5,642 bases of DNA from Parvibaculum sp040882025 (lineage in GTDB: Bacteria; Pseudomonadota; Alphaproteobacteria; Parvibaculales; Parvibaculaceae), in contig NZ_JBBECC010000066.1 of the NCBI RefSeq assembly GCF_040882025.1, positions 1 to 5,642 of the forward strand. Reading direction: 5' to 3'. The position numbers were made by a program, and so were the translations under genes. Of this stretch, positions 1-4,893 are shown one piece after another. A model generated the notes under the pieces. That model saw only the letters and a list, made by a program, of their open reading frames with translations. It was not told where the DNA came from and did not search any database. The stretch's first letter is position 1. The number at the start of each line of letters is the position of its first letter.

Positions 1-539
1 CCGGCATCGAAATCGAGATCGTGAGCGAGGTCACGCAGATTTCGGTCAAGCGGCGCGACGCCGATGTCGTCATCCGGCCTTACGGGCCGGGGCGCGAAAA
101 TGTCGTCGGGCGCAAGATCGGCCGCATCGGCGTCGGCTTCTATGCCTCGCGCTCCTATGCCGAACGCTTCGGCCTGCCGGCAAAGCGCGAGGAATGGAAG
201 GACCACCGCATTGTCGGCTTCGGCGGCCGGGCGGCCGAAGTCGAGCTTGCCGACTGGCTCGCCCATGTGACGCAGGGCGCGCGCGTGGCGCTGCGCTGTT
301 TTGCGGATGCCGATCTCGTGCAGGCGGTCAGGGCCGGCGTCGGCATTTCGACGCTGGTCTGCCTCACCGGCGACCATTACGACGATCTTGTCCGCATCGC
401 GCCGCAGAAACTCGCCAACGGCACCGAAATGTGGCTGCTGGCGCATCCGGACCTTCGCGACACGGCACCTGTGCGCGCTGTCATCGACTTCATCGGCGAG
501 AAAGCCAAGATCGACCGCGACCGGCTGGCCGGGCGCTGA
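1..539 (+). CDS. LysR-family transcriptional regulator, C-terminal part (5' truncated by window edge)
   Basis: The frame is open from base 3 and encodes 178 residues to a TGA at 537-539. A GTG at 21 lies inside the domain and is not the start. The protein opens with GIEIEIV, followed by RRDADVVIRP, which is the usual beta-strand and loop of the LysR effector-binding domain (PBP2 fold, subdomain RD1). Later come a VGISTL segment, DDLVRI, and a closing MWLLAHPDLRDTAPVRAVIDFI, typical of the last strand and helix of LysR regulators. The N-terminal winged helix-turn-helix and linker, about 115-120 residues, would lie left of the window. Such proteins bind promoter DNA as tetramers and respond to a small-molecule effector, which cannot be deduced here. 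The hydrolase gene follows on the same strand after 14 bases, so the two are probably co-transcribed. Family is certain in kind; target is inferred. Confidence 0.88.
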   Translation, partial: GIEIEIVSEVTQISVKRRDADVVIRPYGPGRENVVGRKIGRIGVGFYASRSYAERFGLPAKREEWKDHRIVGFGGRAAEVELADWLAHVTQGARVALRCFADADLVQAVRAGVGISTLVCLTGDHYDDLVRIAPQKLANGTEMWLLAHPDLRDTAPVRAVIDFIGEKAKIDRDRLAGR

Positions 540-553
540 AACAGGGGAACCTC

Positions 554-1477
554 ATGGCCATGCGTGGACACCTGCTTGCGGCGGCGCTCTTCATCCTGTT
601 CGGCTTTGCACCCGCCGCCGCCGACGACATCGCCTATGTCGAGGCGAACGGCATCCGCTTTGCCTATGTCGAGGAGGGAAGCGGGCCGCTCGTCCTGCTG
701 CTTCACGGCTATCCCGAGACCGCACGGAGTTGGGCACCGGTGCAGCGCGATCTCGCCGCCGCCGGATATCGCGTCGTTGCGCCTTATATGCGCGGCTACT
801 GGCCGAGCGCGGCGGCCGAGGACGGCGACTACAGCGTGCCGACGCTCGGTGCCGACGTGCTGGCGTTGATCGAGGCGCTTGGCGAGGAGGATGCCGTCAT
901 TGTCGGCCACGACTGGGGCGCGGCCGCGGTCTACACGGCGGCGACCGCCGACCCCTCGAAGGTCCGGGCGCTTGTCGCGCTGTCCATTCCCCATCCGCTG
1001 GCGATAGCGGGCGATCCCGGCGTGCTGCTCGGCGCGCCGCATTTCATTTACTACCAGTTGCCGTTTGTCCGCTGGTGGGTGTCGCGCAACGACTTCACCC
1101 ATATCGACCGCATCTATGAAGCATGGTCGCCGACACTCGACGTTTCGAGCGTCGATCTCACCGACATCAAAGCCTCGCTTGCTGAAGGCGGCGTCGACGG
1201 GCCGCTCGGCTATTACTGGTCGTTTTTCGGCGGCGATGCCGAAGGCGCGGTACGGGCGACGCCGGAGAGCCAGATCGCGGTTCCGAGCCTGGTCATTGCC
1301 GGCGATGCCGATGGCGCGATTGCCGTCGAGCGTTTCGAGGCGGCCGCGCCGGCCTTCACCGGCCCTTATCGCTATGTCGAACTCGCCGATGTCGGCCATT
1401 TCCCGCAGATCGAGGCGCCGGATGCGGTCAGCGCCGCCATCCTGGATTTTCTGAGGGCGCCGCAGGCCGCGCCCTGA
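554..1477 (+). CDS. Exported alpha/beta hydrolase, epoxide hydrolase/haloalkane dehalogenase type
   Basis: A 307-residue protein, a usual length for the family. Residues 1-24 look like a Sec signal peptide: Arg4, a hydrophobic run from Leu7 to Phe18, then an Ala-rich region ending APAAADD with an AXA-type cleavage site. The HGYPET motif (51-56) is the oxyanion-hole loop of epoxide hydrolases. GHDWGA (118-123) is the nucleophile elbow with Asp120 as nucleophile, and Trp121 follows it as in epoxide hydrolases and dehalogenases. Asp253 in GDADG is the likely acid and His282 in DVGHFPQIE the catalytic base. A cap domain lies between about 148 and 235. Its YYQLPF (166-171) and GYYW (219-222) segments could supply the epoxide-opening tyrosines. 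The start at 554 is chosen for the AGGGGA ribosome site at 542-547 and the signal peptide; an in-frame ATG at 560 is the alternative. The gene follows the partial LysR gene by 14 bases. Epoxide hydrolase is more likely than dehalogenase; the substrate is unknown. Confidence 0.92.
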   Translation: MAMRGHLLAAALFILFGFAPAAADDIAYVEANGIRFAYVEEGSGPLVLLLHGYPETARSWAPVQRDLAAAGYRVVAPYMRGYWPSAAAEDGDYSVPTLGADVLALIEALGEEDAVIVGHDWGAAAVYTAATADPSKVRALVALSIPHPLAIAGDPGVLLGAPHFIYYQLPFVRWWVSRNDFTHIDRIYEAWSPTLDVSSVDLTDIKASLAEGGVDGPLGYYWSFFGGDAEGAVRATPESQIAVPSLVIAGDADGAIAVERFEAAAPAFTGPYRYVELADVGHFPQIEAPDAVSAAILDFLRAPQAAP

Positions 1478-1584
1478 TGGCGTCTGAACGTATTTGAACG
1501 GCCAGACGCGCGCTGGCAGACAGGCGTCGACGGCCGTTTCGCGCCATAGTCCCGGTTACGAAATCGCCCTGGAGGAGAAACCCC
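1478..1584 (+). other. Intergenic region with overlapping small hairpins and a short direct repeat
   Basis: The gap between the hydrolase and the monooxygenase holds several short symmetric elements. GCGTCTG at 1480-1486 pairs with CAGACGC at 1503-1509. GCCAG at 1501-1505 pairs with CTGGC at 1513-1517. CGTCGACG at 1525-1532 is an 8-base palindrome. TGAACG occurs twice, at 1485-1490 and 1495-1500, exactly 10 bases apart. No U-run follows any stem, so a Rho-independent terminator is not supported. I could not find a convincing sigma-70 promoter, although the gap is long enough to hold one. Confidence 0.3.
1571..1577 (+). promoter_or_regulatory. Shine-Dalgarno site of the nitronate monooxygenase gene
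   Basis: GGAGGAG lies 7 bases before the ATG at 1585. It is the strongest ribosome binding site in the window and fixes this start. The reading frame that runs through 1494-2660 is a different frame and is spurious. Confidence 0.8.
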
Positions 1585-2592
1585 ATGCCATTGACCGCCA
1601 ACCTCAAGAACCGGCTCGAACTGCCCGTCATCGGTTCGCCGCTCTTCATCGTGTCGGGCCCGGAGCTTGTCATCGCGCAATGCAAGGCGGGCATTGTTGG
1701 TTCGTTTCCCGCGCTCAATGCGCGCCCCGCCCATGTGCTGGAAGAATGGATCACGCGGATCAAGAGCGAGCTTGGCGAATATCAGGCCAAGCACCCCGAG
1801 AAGAAAGTCGCGCCCTTCGCCGTCAACCAGATCTGTCACGCCTCCAACGACCGGCTGATGCACGACGTCGATATCTGCACCAAACTCGAAGTGCCGGTCA
1901 TCATCACGAGCCTGCGCCCGCCGGAAGAAATCGTCACCGCCGCGCATTCCTATGGCGGCGTCGTCTTCCACGACGTCATCAACGTCAAGCACGCGAAGAA
2001 AGCGGCCGAACAGGGCGTCGACGGGTTGATCCTGGTCTGCGCCGGCGCCGGCGGTCATGCCGGCACGCTGTCGCCCTTCGCGCTGGTGCGCGAGGTCAAG
2101 CAGTGGTTCAAGGGCACGGTCATCCTGTCCGGCGCGCTCAGCGACGGCTGGGGCATTGCCGGCGCGCTCGCCATGGGCGCCGACCTCGCCTATCTCGGCA
2201 CGCGCTTCGTCGCCACCGCAGAAGCCAATGCCGATCAGTCCTACAAGGACCATCTGGTCAAATACGCCGCCGACGACATCGTCTACACCAATCTCTTCAC
2301 CGGCGTGCATGGCAATTATCTGGCGCCCTCCGTTGCGGCGGCCGGCCTCGACCCGCACAACCTGCCGGAAGCCGACAAGTCGAAGATGAATTTCGGCTCG
2401 GGCGGCAACATGAAGCAGAAGGCGTGGAAGGACATCTGGGGTTCGGGCCAGGGCATCGGCCAGATCACCGACGCGCCGCCCGTTGCCGAACTCGTCGACC
2501 GCCTGAAGCGCGAATATGTGCAGGCGTGCCGCGAATTCGCCGAACGGATGCCGGCCGAAGCGCTCAACGCCTTGAAGGCGGCGGCAGAATAA
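1585..2592 (+). CDS. Nitronate monooxygenase (2-nitropropane dioxygenase) family flavoprotein
   Basis: A 335-residue TIM-barrel flavoprotein of the NMO/NPD family. Characterised members use FMN and oxygen to oxidise alkyl nitronates, such as propionate-3-nitronate, to carbonyl compounds and nitrite. The N-terminus carries PVIGSPLFIVSG (14-25), the first barrel strand and flavin loop. IITSLRPP (106-113) and VVFHDVINVKHAKKAAEQGVD (126-146) are later strand-helix units. AGAGGHAG (153-160) contains His158, which aligns with the catalytic His of Pseudomonas NMO (GGHRG-type motif; here Ala replaces the Arg). SGALSDG (182-188) and GTRF (205-208) are phosphate-binding loops for FMN. No signal peptide or membrane segment is seen, so the protein is cytosolic. 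The 107-base gap upstream and the hairpin downstream suggest a single-gene transcript. The family is over-annotated: some members are other FMN oxidoreductases, so the true substrate is open. Confidence 0.9.
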   Translation: MPLTANLKNRLELPVIGSPLFIVSGPELVIAQCKAGIVGSFPALNARPAHVLEEWITRIKSELGEYQAKHPEKKVAPFAVNQICHASNDRLMHDVDICTKLEVPVIITSLRPPEEIVTAAHSYGGVVFHDVINVKHAKKAAEQGVDGLILVCAGAGGHAGTLSPFALVREVKQWFKGTVILSGALSDGWGIAGALAMGADLAYLGTRFVATAEANADQSYKDHLVKYAADDIVYTNLFTGVHGNYLAPSVAAAGLDPHNLPEADKSKMNFGSGGNMKQKAWKDIWGSGQGIGQITDAPPVAELVDRLKREYVQACREFAERMPAEALNALKAAAE

Positions 2593-2619
2593 TCCTTGTG
2601 CCGCAGGCACTTTACGCGA

Positions 2620-2653
2620 CGGCGGCGGGAGCGATCCCGCCGCCGCTTTCGTT
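2620..2653 (+). terminator. Rho-independent-type terminator of the monooxygenase gene
   Basis: A perfect 11-base-pair stem, CGGCGGCGGGA at 2620-2630 with TCCCGCCGCCG at 2635-2645, closes on a GCGA loop of the GNRA type. TTTCGTT follows at 2647-2653, a broken U-tract. It sits 27 bases after the TAA of the monooxygenase gene and just past the stop of the opposing minus-strand unit. It could therefore slow transcription from both sides, but only the plus-strand orientation has U-rich sequence after the stem. Confidence 0.75.
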
Positions 2654-2763
2654 CAGATGACATAGAGCGTGGCCGCTTCGTGCAGAAAGCCGAGGAGGTA
2701 GATGCCGAGCGCGGTAGCGGCGACGGCGGTGAGCATGCGTTCGATGCGATTGGTGCGGGACAT
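2653..2763 (-). CDS. Small hypothetical single-pass membrane peptide (36 aa)
   Basis: A 36-residue frame starting MSRTNRIERMLTAVAATALG and ending LHEAATLYVI. Its first ten residues are polar and basic (Arg3, Arg6, Arg9). They are followed by a hydrophobic stretch, Leu11 to about Leu26, long enough for one transmembrane helix, probably with the N-terminus in the cytosol. The ATG overlaps the SDR stop by one base (TGATG). An AAAGGA ribosome site lies 8 bases before the ATG, within the last SDR codons, so translational coupling is likely. The stop falls 7 bases before the shared hairpin, which makes this peptide the natural end of the operon. I do not recognise a family. It could help anchor or tune the SDR enzyme, or act independently; neither is shown. 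It is short enough that chance cannot be excluded, but three signals (site, overlap, helix) agree. Confidence 0.62.
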   Translation of the reverse strand: MSRTNRIERMLTAVAATALGIYLLGFLHEAATLYVI

Positions 2764-3788
2764 CAGATCGTTCCTTTCATGAGGGCGGCGTCTGCCGCAT
2801 GGGGGTTTTCCGCACGCTGCTCTGCATCGATGCAGCCCAGCGCGGCGAGTGTGGTTCCGACGGCGATATCGAGGGGCGTGTGGGGCTCGTGTCCGAGAAA
2901 GGCGACGAGCTTTGCATTGTCGAGCCGGACCGGCTTTTTCCAGAGGTAGCGCATCTCGCGCATCTCGCGGAACGTCTCGACAAAGGGCGAAAGCAGCGTC
3001 AGCGCGAACCAGGGCAGCTTTTTCACGGGCGCATCGGAGCGCCGCGCGACGGTCCGAATGACGTCCGCCATCTCGATCCCCTGCTCCAGCCAATGGCCGC
3101 CGAAATGGAAGGCCTCGAAGGCGCCGAGATCGTCCGCGCGGGCGAGCAGCCGGGCGGCCGTCTCCGCCATGTCGGGCAGATAGGCCCAGGCATGGCCGAC
3201 ATGGTGCGGTCCCGGATAGGCGACGGAGCGAAGCCTCTTGCCGGGCTTCACCAGGCCTTGTGCGAACCAGTTGTTGCCTGTGTTCGGGCCGCCGAAGAAA
3301 TCGCCGGCGCGCAGGATCAGCACCTTCACGCCCTCTTCCGAGGCGGCGCGCAGACGGCGCTCCATCTCGACGCGCAGCGCGCCCTTGCGGGTTTTCGGAT
3401 TTTGCGGCGAGGCCTCGCCCAGCAGCGGAAAGGCGTCGGGCCCGAAATTGTAGACCGTGCCGGGAAAGACGATCCGCGCGCCGGTGGCCTTCGCCGCCGC
3501 GATCGTGTTGTCGATCATCGGCACCACGGTGCCGCCCCAGTTGCGGTAGCCGGGCGGGTTGACCGCATGGACCACGATTTCGGCATTGACCGCCGCCGCC
3601 TTCACATCGGCCGCGTTCATGGCGTCGCCCTTCACCCAGTCGATGAAGGACATGTCGGCGAATTGCCGGGCCGCCGCCCTGGGCTTGCGGTGCATGGCGC
3701 GCACCTGCCAGCCGTGATTGCGGAGCGCCAAGGCCATTTCGCCGCCGAAACCGCCCGTCGCGCCGATGATGAGTGCCGTCGAAGCCAT
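2763..3788 (-). CDS. Extended SDR-family NAD(P)-dependent oxidoreductase (epimerase/dehydratase-like)
   Basis: A 341-residue Rossmann protein. GATGGFGG (9-16) gives the GxxGxxG dinucleotide loop. His33-Arg34-Lys35 at the end of strand 2 favours NADPH, and Gly54-Asp55 follows strand 3. HAVNPPGY (74-81) and FPGTVYNFGP (108-117) match strands 4 and 5 of extended SDRs, and ILRAGDFFGGPNTGNNW (158-174) is the strand 6 region. The C-terminus has the DNAKLVAFLGHEPHTPLD segment typical of epimerase-like members. The canonical YxxxK is not present at the expected place: the helix after PQNPKTRKG reads ALRVEMERRL, so the protein may be an atypical member or only a binder of NADP. The start at 3788 has AGGAG 9 bases upstream. 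It lies divergent from a complete LysR gene and overlaps a small peptide gene at its end. Specific reaction unknown. Confidence 0.92.
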   Translation of the reverse strand: MASTALIIGATGGFGGEMALALRNHGWQVRAMHRKPRAAARQFADMSFIDWVKGDAMNAADVKAAAVNAEIVVHAVNPPGYRNWGGTVVPMIDNTIAAAKATGARIVFPGTVYNFGPDAFPLLGEASPQNPKTRKGALRVEMERRLRAASEEGVKVLILRAGDFFGGPNTGNNWFAQGLVKPGKRLRSVAYPGPHHVGHAWAYLPDMAETAARLLARADDLGAFEAFHFGGHWLEQGIEMADVIRTVARRSDAPVKKLPWFALTLLSPFVETFREMREMRYLWKKPVRLDNAKLVAFLGHEPHTPLDIAVGTTLAALGCIDAEQRAENPHAADAALMKGTI

Positions 3789-3798
3789 GATCCCGTTC

Positions 3799-3803
3799 TC
3801 CTG
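3799..3803 (-). promoter_or_regulatory. Shine-Dalgarno site of the SDR gene
   Basis: On the minus strand AGGAG is read 10 to 14 bases ahead of the first base of the ATG at 3788, leaving a 9-base spacer AACGGGATC. It supports this start over longer in-frame readings. Confidence 0.65.
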
Positions 3804-3831
3804 TGACCCTGTGTTGACTGGTGGAGAATGG

Positions 3832-3860
3832 GATATTCATTGACGAATATAAATTGCCAA
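3832..3860 (-). promoter_or_regulatory. Candidate sigma-70 promoter for the SDR operon
   Basis: Read on the minus strand, TTGGCA (3860-3855) matches the -35 consensus at five of six bases. After 17 bases comes AATATC (3837-3832), a weak -10. Transcription would begin near 3825, about 37 bases before the SDR ATG. This is inferred from consensus matching only. Confidence 0.35.
3833..3850. promoter_or_regulatory. Perfect 6-6-6 inverted repeat, candidate operator between divergent genes
   Basis: ATATTC at 3833-3838 and GAATAT at 3845-3850 are perfect reverse complements around the spacer ATTGAC. The element sits in the only clearly A/T-rich stretch of the window, between the SDR gene and the LysR gene. 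It also contains a T-N11-A spacing (T3834, A3846) as found in LysR boxes. It would cover the proposed -10 and spacer of the SDR promoter. The likely ligand is the adjacent LysR protein, by inference from position. Confidence 0.5.
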
Positions 3861-3881
3861 AATGCGGCTAATCATTATACG
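3854..3881 (+). promoter_or_regulatory. Candidate sigma-70 promoter for the LysR gene
   Basis: TTGCCA (3854-3859) matches the -35 consensus at five of six bases and is followed after 16 bases by TATACG (3876-3881). Its -35 overlaps the minus-strand -35 of the SDR promoter because TTGCCAA reads as TTGGCAA on the other strand. The predicted start of transcription falls at about 3888, directly at the ATG 3889, so the message may be leaderless or nearly so. Low confidence. Confidence 0.3.
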
Positions 3882-3888
3882 TTTTCGT

Positions 3889-4812
3889 ATGACTGATGTT
3901 GAACCCGGCTGGGAACTTTACAGGTCTTTTCTCGCGGTCGTGCGGGAGGGAAGCCTTTCGGGCGCCGCCCGGCAGCTCGGCCTGACGCAGCCGACCGTAG
4001 GACGCCATGTCGACGCCCTGGAAGCGGCTCTGGGCGTCGGGCTCTTTACCCGCTCGCAAGGCGGTCTCGCACCCACGGAGGGCGCACTGGCGCTGGTGGC
4101 CCACGCCGAGGCGATGGCGAGCGCCGCGGAGGCGCTGAGACGGGCTGCCTCCGGCGAGGCCGAGGACGACAGCGGCACGGTCAGGATTACCGCCAGCGAG
4201 ATCATCGGCACGCAGGTCCTCCCGGCCATGCTGACCCGTTTCCGTGAGAAGCACCCGCGCATCGCCATCGAGATGGTGCTCTCGAACCGCACCGACGACC
4301 TGATCCGCCGTGACGCCGACATCGCGGTGCGCATGATCCGGCCGACGCAGACGGCGTTGATCGCCCGCAAGACGGGCGTGGTGCAGCTCGGGCTTCATGC
4401 CCATCGCCGGTATGTCGAGGCACATGGCGCGCCGGCGACGCTGGACGAGCTCGGACAGCATCCCGTCATCGGCTTCGACCGCGAACCCTCGGTGCGGCGC
4501 CTGAAGGAACTGGGCCTGACGCTGACCCGCGATCTCTTCCTGTTTCGTGCCGACAGCGACGTGGCGCAGTTCATGGCGCTTTCGGCCGGTTTCGGCCTTG
4601 GCATGTGTCAATACGGCCTTGCGGCGCGAAACCCCGATCTCGTGCCCGTCATGCCCGGCCTCGTCAGCTTCGATCTCGATATCTGGATCGCCATGCATGA
4701 AGACCTCAAGACCAGCCGCCGGATGCGGCTGATGTTCGATCATCTGGCCGAGGAAATGACCGCCTATGTCCGGGAGAGCGAGGCGGCCGGGAAAAAGGCG
4801 CGCGGCGCCTGA
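3889..4812 (+). CDS. LysR-family transcriptional regulator
   Basis: A complete LysR-type regulator of 307 residues from ATG 3889. The N-terminal winged helix-turn-helix runs from about 8 to 67: SFLAVVREGSLSGAARQLGL (13-32), then TQPTVGRHVDALEAALGVGLF (33-53), including the recognition helix. A coiled linker rich in Ala and Glu follows at about 70-96. The effector-binding domain begins with GTVRITASEIIG and holds RRDADIAVRMIRP and a C-terminal DLDIWIAMHEDLKTSRRMRL. An in-frame ATG at 3862 would add MRLIIIRFR, which is hydrophobic and unlike LysR N-termini. Neither start has a clear ribosome site. Since the gene is divergent from the SDR unit, control of that unit and of itself is the likely role. 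Control of the downstream glutaryl-CoA dehydrogenase, 81 bases away, is an alternative, since LysR proteins control that gene in some proteobacteria. Confidence 0.94.
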   Translation: MTDVEPGWELYRSFLAVVREGSLSGAARQLGLTQPTVGRHVDALEAALGVGLFTRSQGGLAPTEGALALVAHAEAMASAAEALRRAASGEAEDDSGTVRITASEIIGTQVLPAMLTRFREKHPRIAIEMVLSNRTDDLIRRDADIAVRMIRPTQTALIARKTGVVQLGLHAHRRYVEAHGAPATLDELGQHPVIGFDREPSVRRLKELGLTLTRDLFLFRADSDVAQFMALSAGFGLGMCQYGLAARNPDLVPVMPGLVSFDLDIWIAMHEDLKTSRRMRLMFDHLAEEMTAYVRESEAAGKKARGA

Positions 4813-4821
4813 CGGCCGCGC

Positions 4822-4850
4822 TCGCCACCCCCGCCCGCCCCTGCTATATC
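4822..4850 (+). promoter_or_regulatory. Candidate promoter of the glutaryl-CoA dehydrogenase gene
   Basis: TCGCCA (4822-4827), four of six bases of the -35 consensus, is followed after 17 bases by TATATC (4845-4850). The -10 is the only A/T-rich hexamer in a C-rich gap. A start near 4857 would give a leader of about 37 bases. This suggests the dehydrogenase is transcribed separately from the LysR gene. Confidence 0.35.
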
Positions 4851-4893
4851 GTTCGGCAATCCGCCCTTCCCCGACGTTTCGAGGACCGAACCG

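Noticed and set aside
194..553. Upstream extension of the hydrolase frame
   Set aside because: It overlaps the LysR C-terminus in another frame, is Arg-rich and domain-free, and would bury the signal peptide. ATG 554 has its own ribosome site.
377..1399. Open minus-strand frame of 340 codons
   Set aside because: Antisense to the hydrolase gene; the coding strand has an intact catalytic triad and signal peptide.
1480..1509. Seven-pair hairpin after the hydrolase as a terminator
   Set aside because: A 16-base loop, no U-run, and competing pairings with neighbouring repeats.
1372..2610. Open minus-strand frame of 412 codons
   Set aside because: Antisense to the hydrolase end and the monooxygenase gene; no recognisable domain and no ribosome site.
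2799..3806. Open plus-strand frame of 335 codons
   Set aside because: Antisense shadow of the SDR gene, with no domain and no ribosome site.
3840..3845. TTGACG as the -35 element for the LysR gene
   Set aside because: No acceptable -10 hexamer lies 16-18 bases downstream (TGCGGC there); the TTGCCA element fits better.
4800..4821. Hairpin GCGCGGC / GCCGCGC around the LysR stop codon as a terminator
   Set aside because: Only seven pairs, part of it inside the coding end, followed by C-rich sequence without a U-run.
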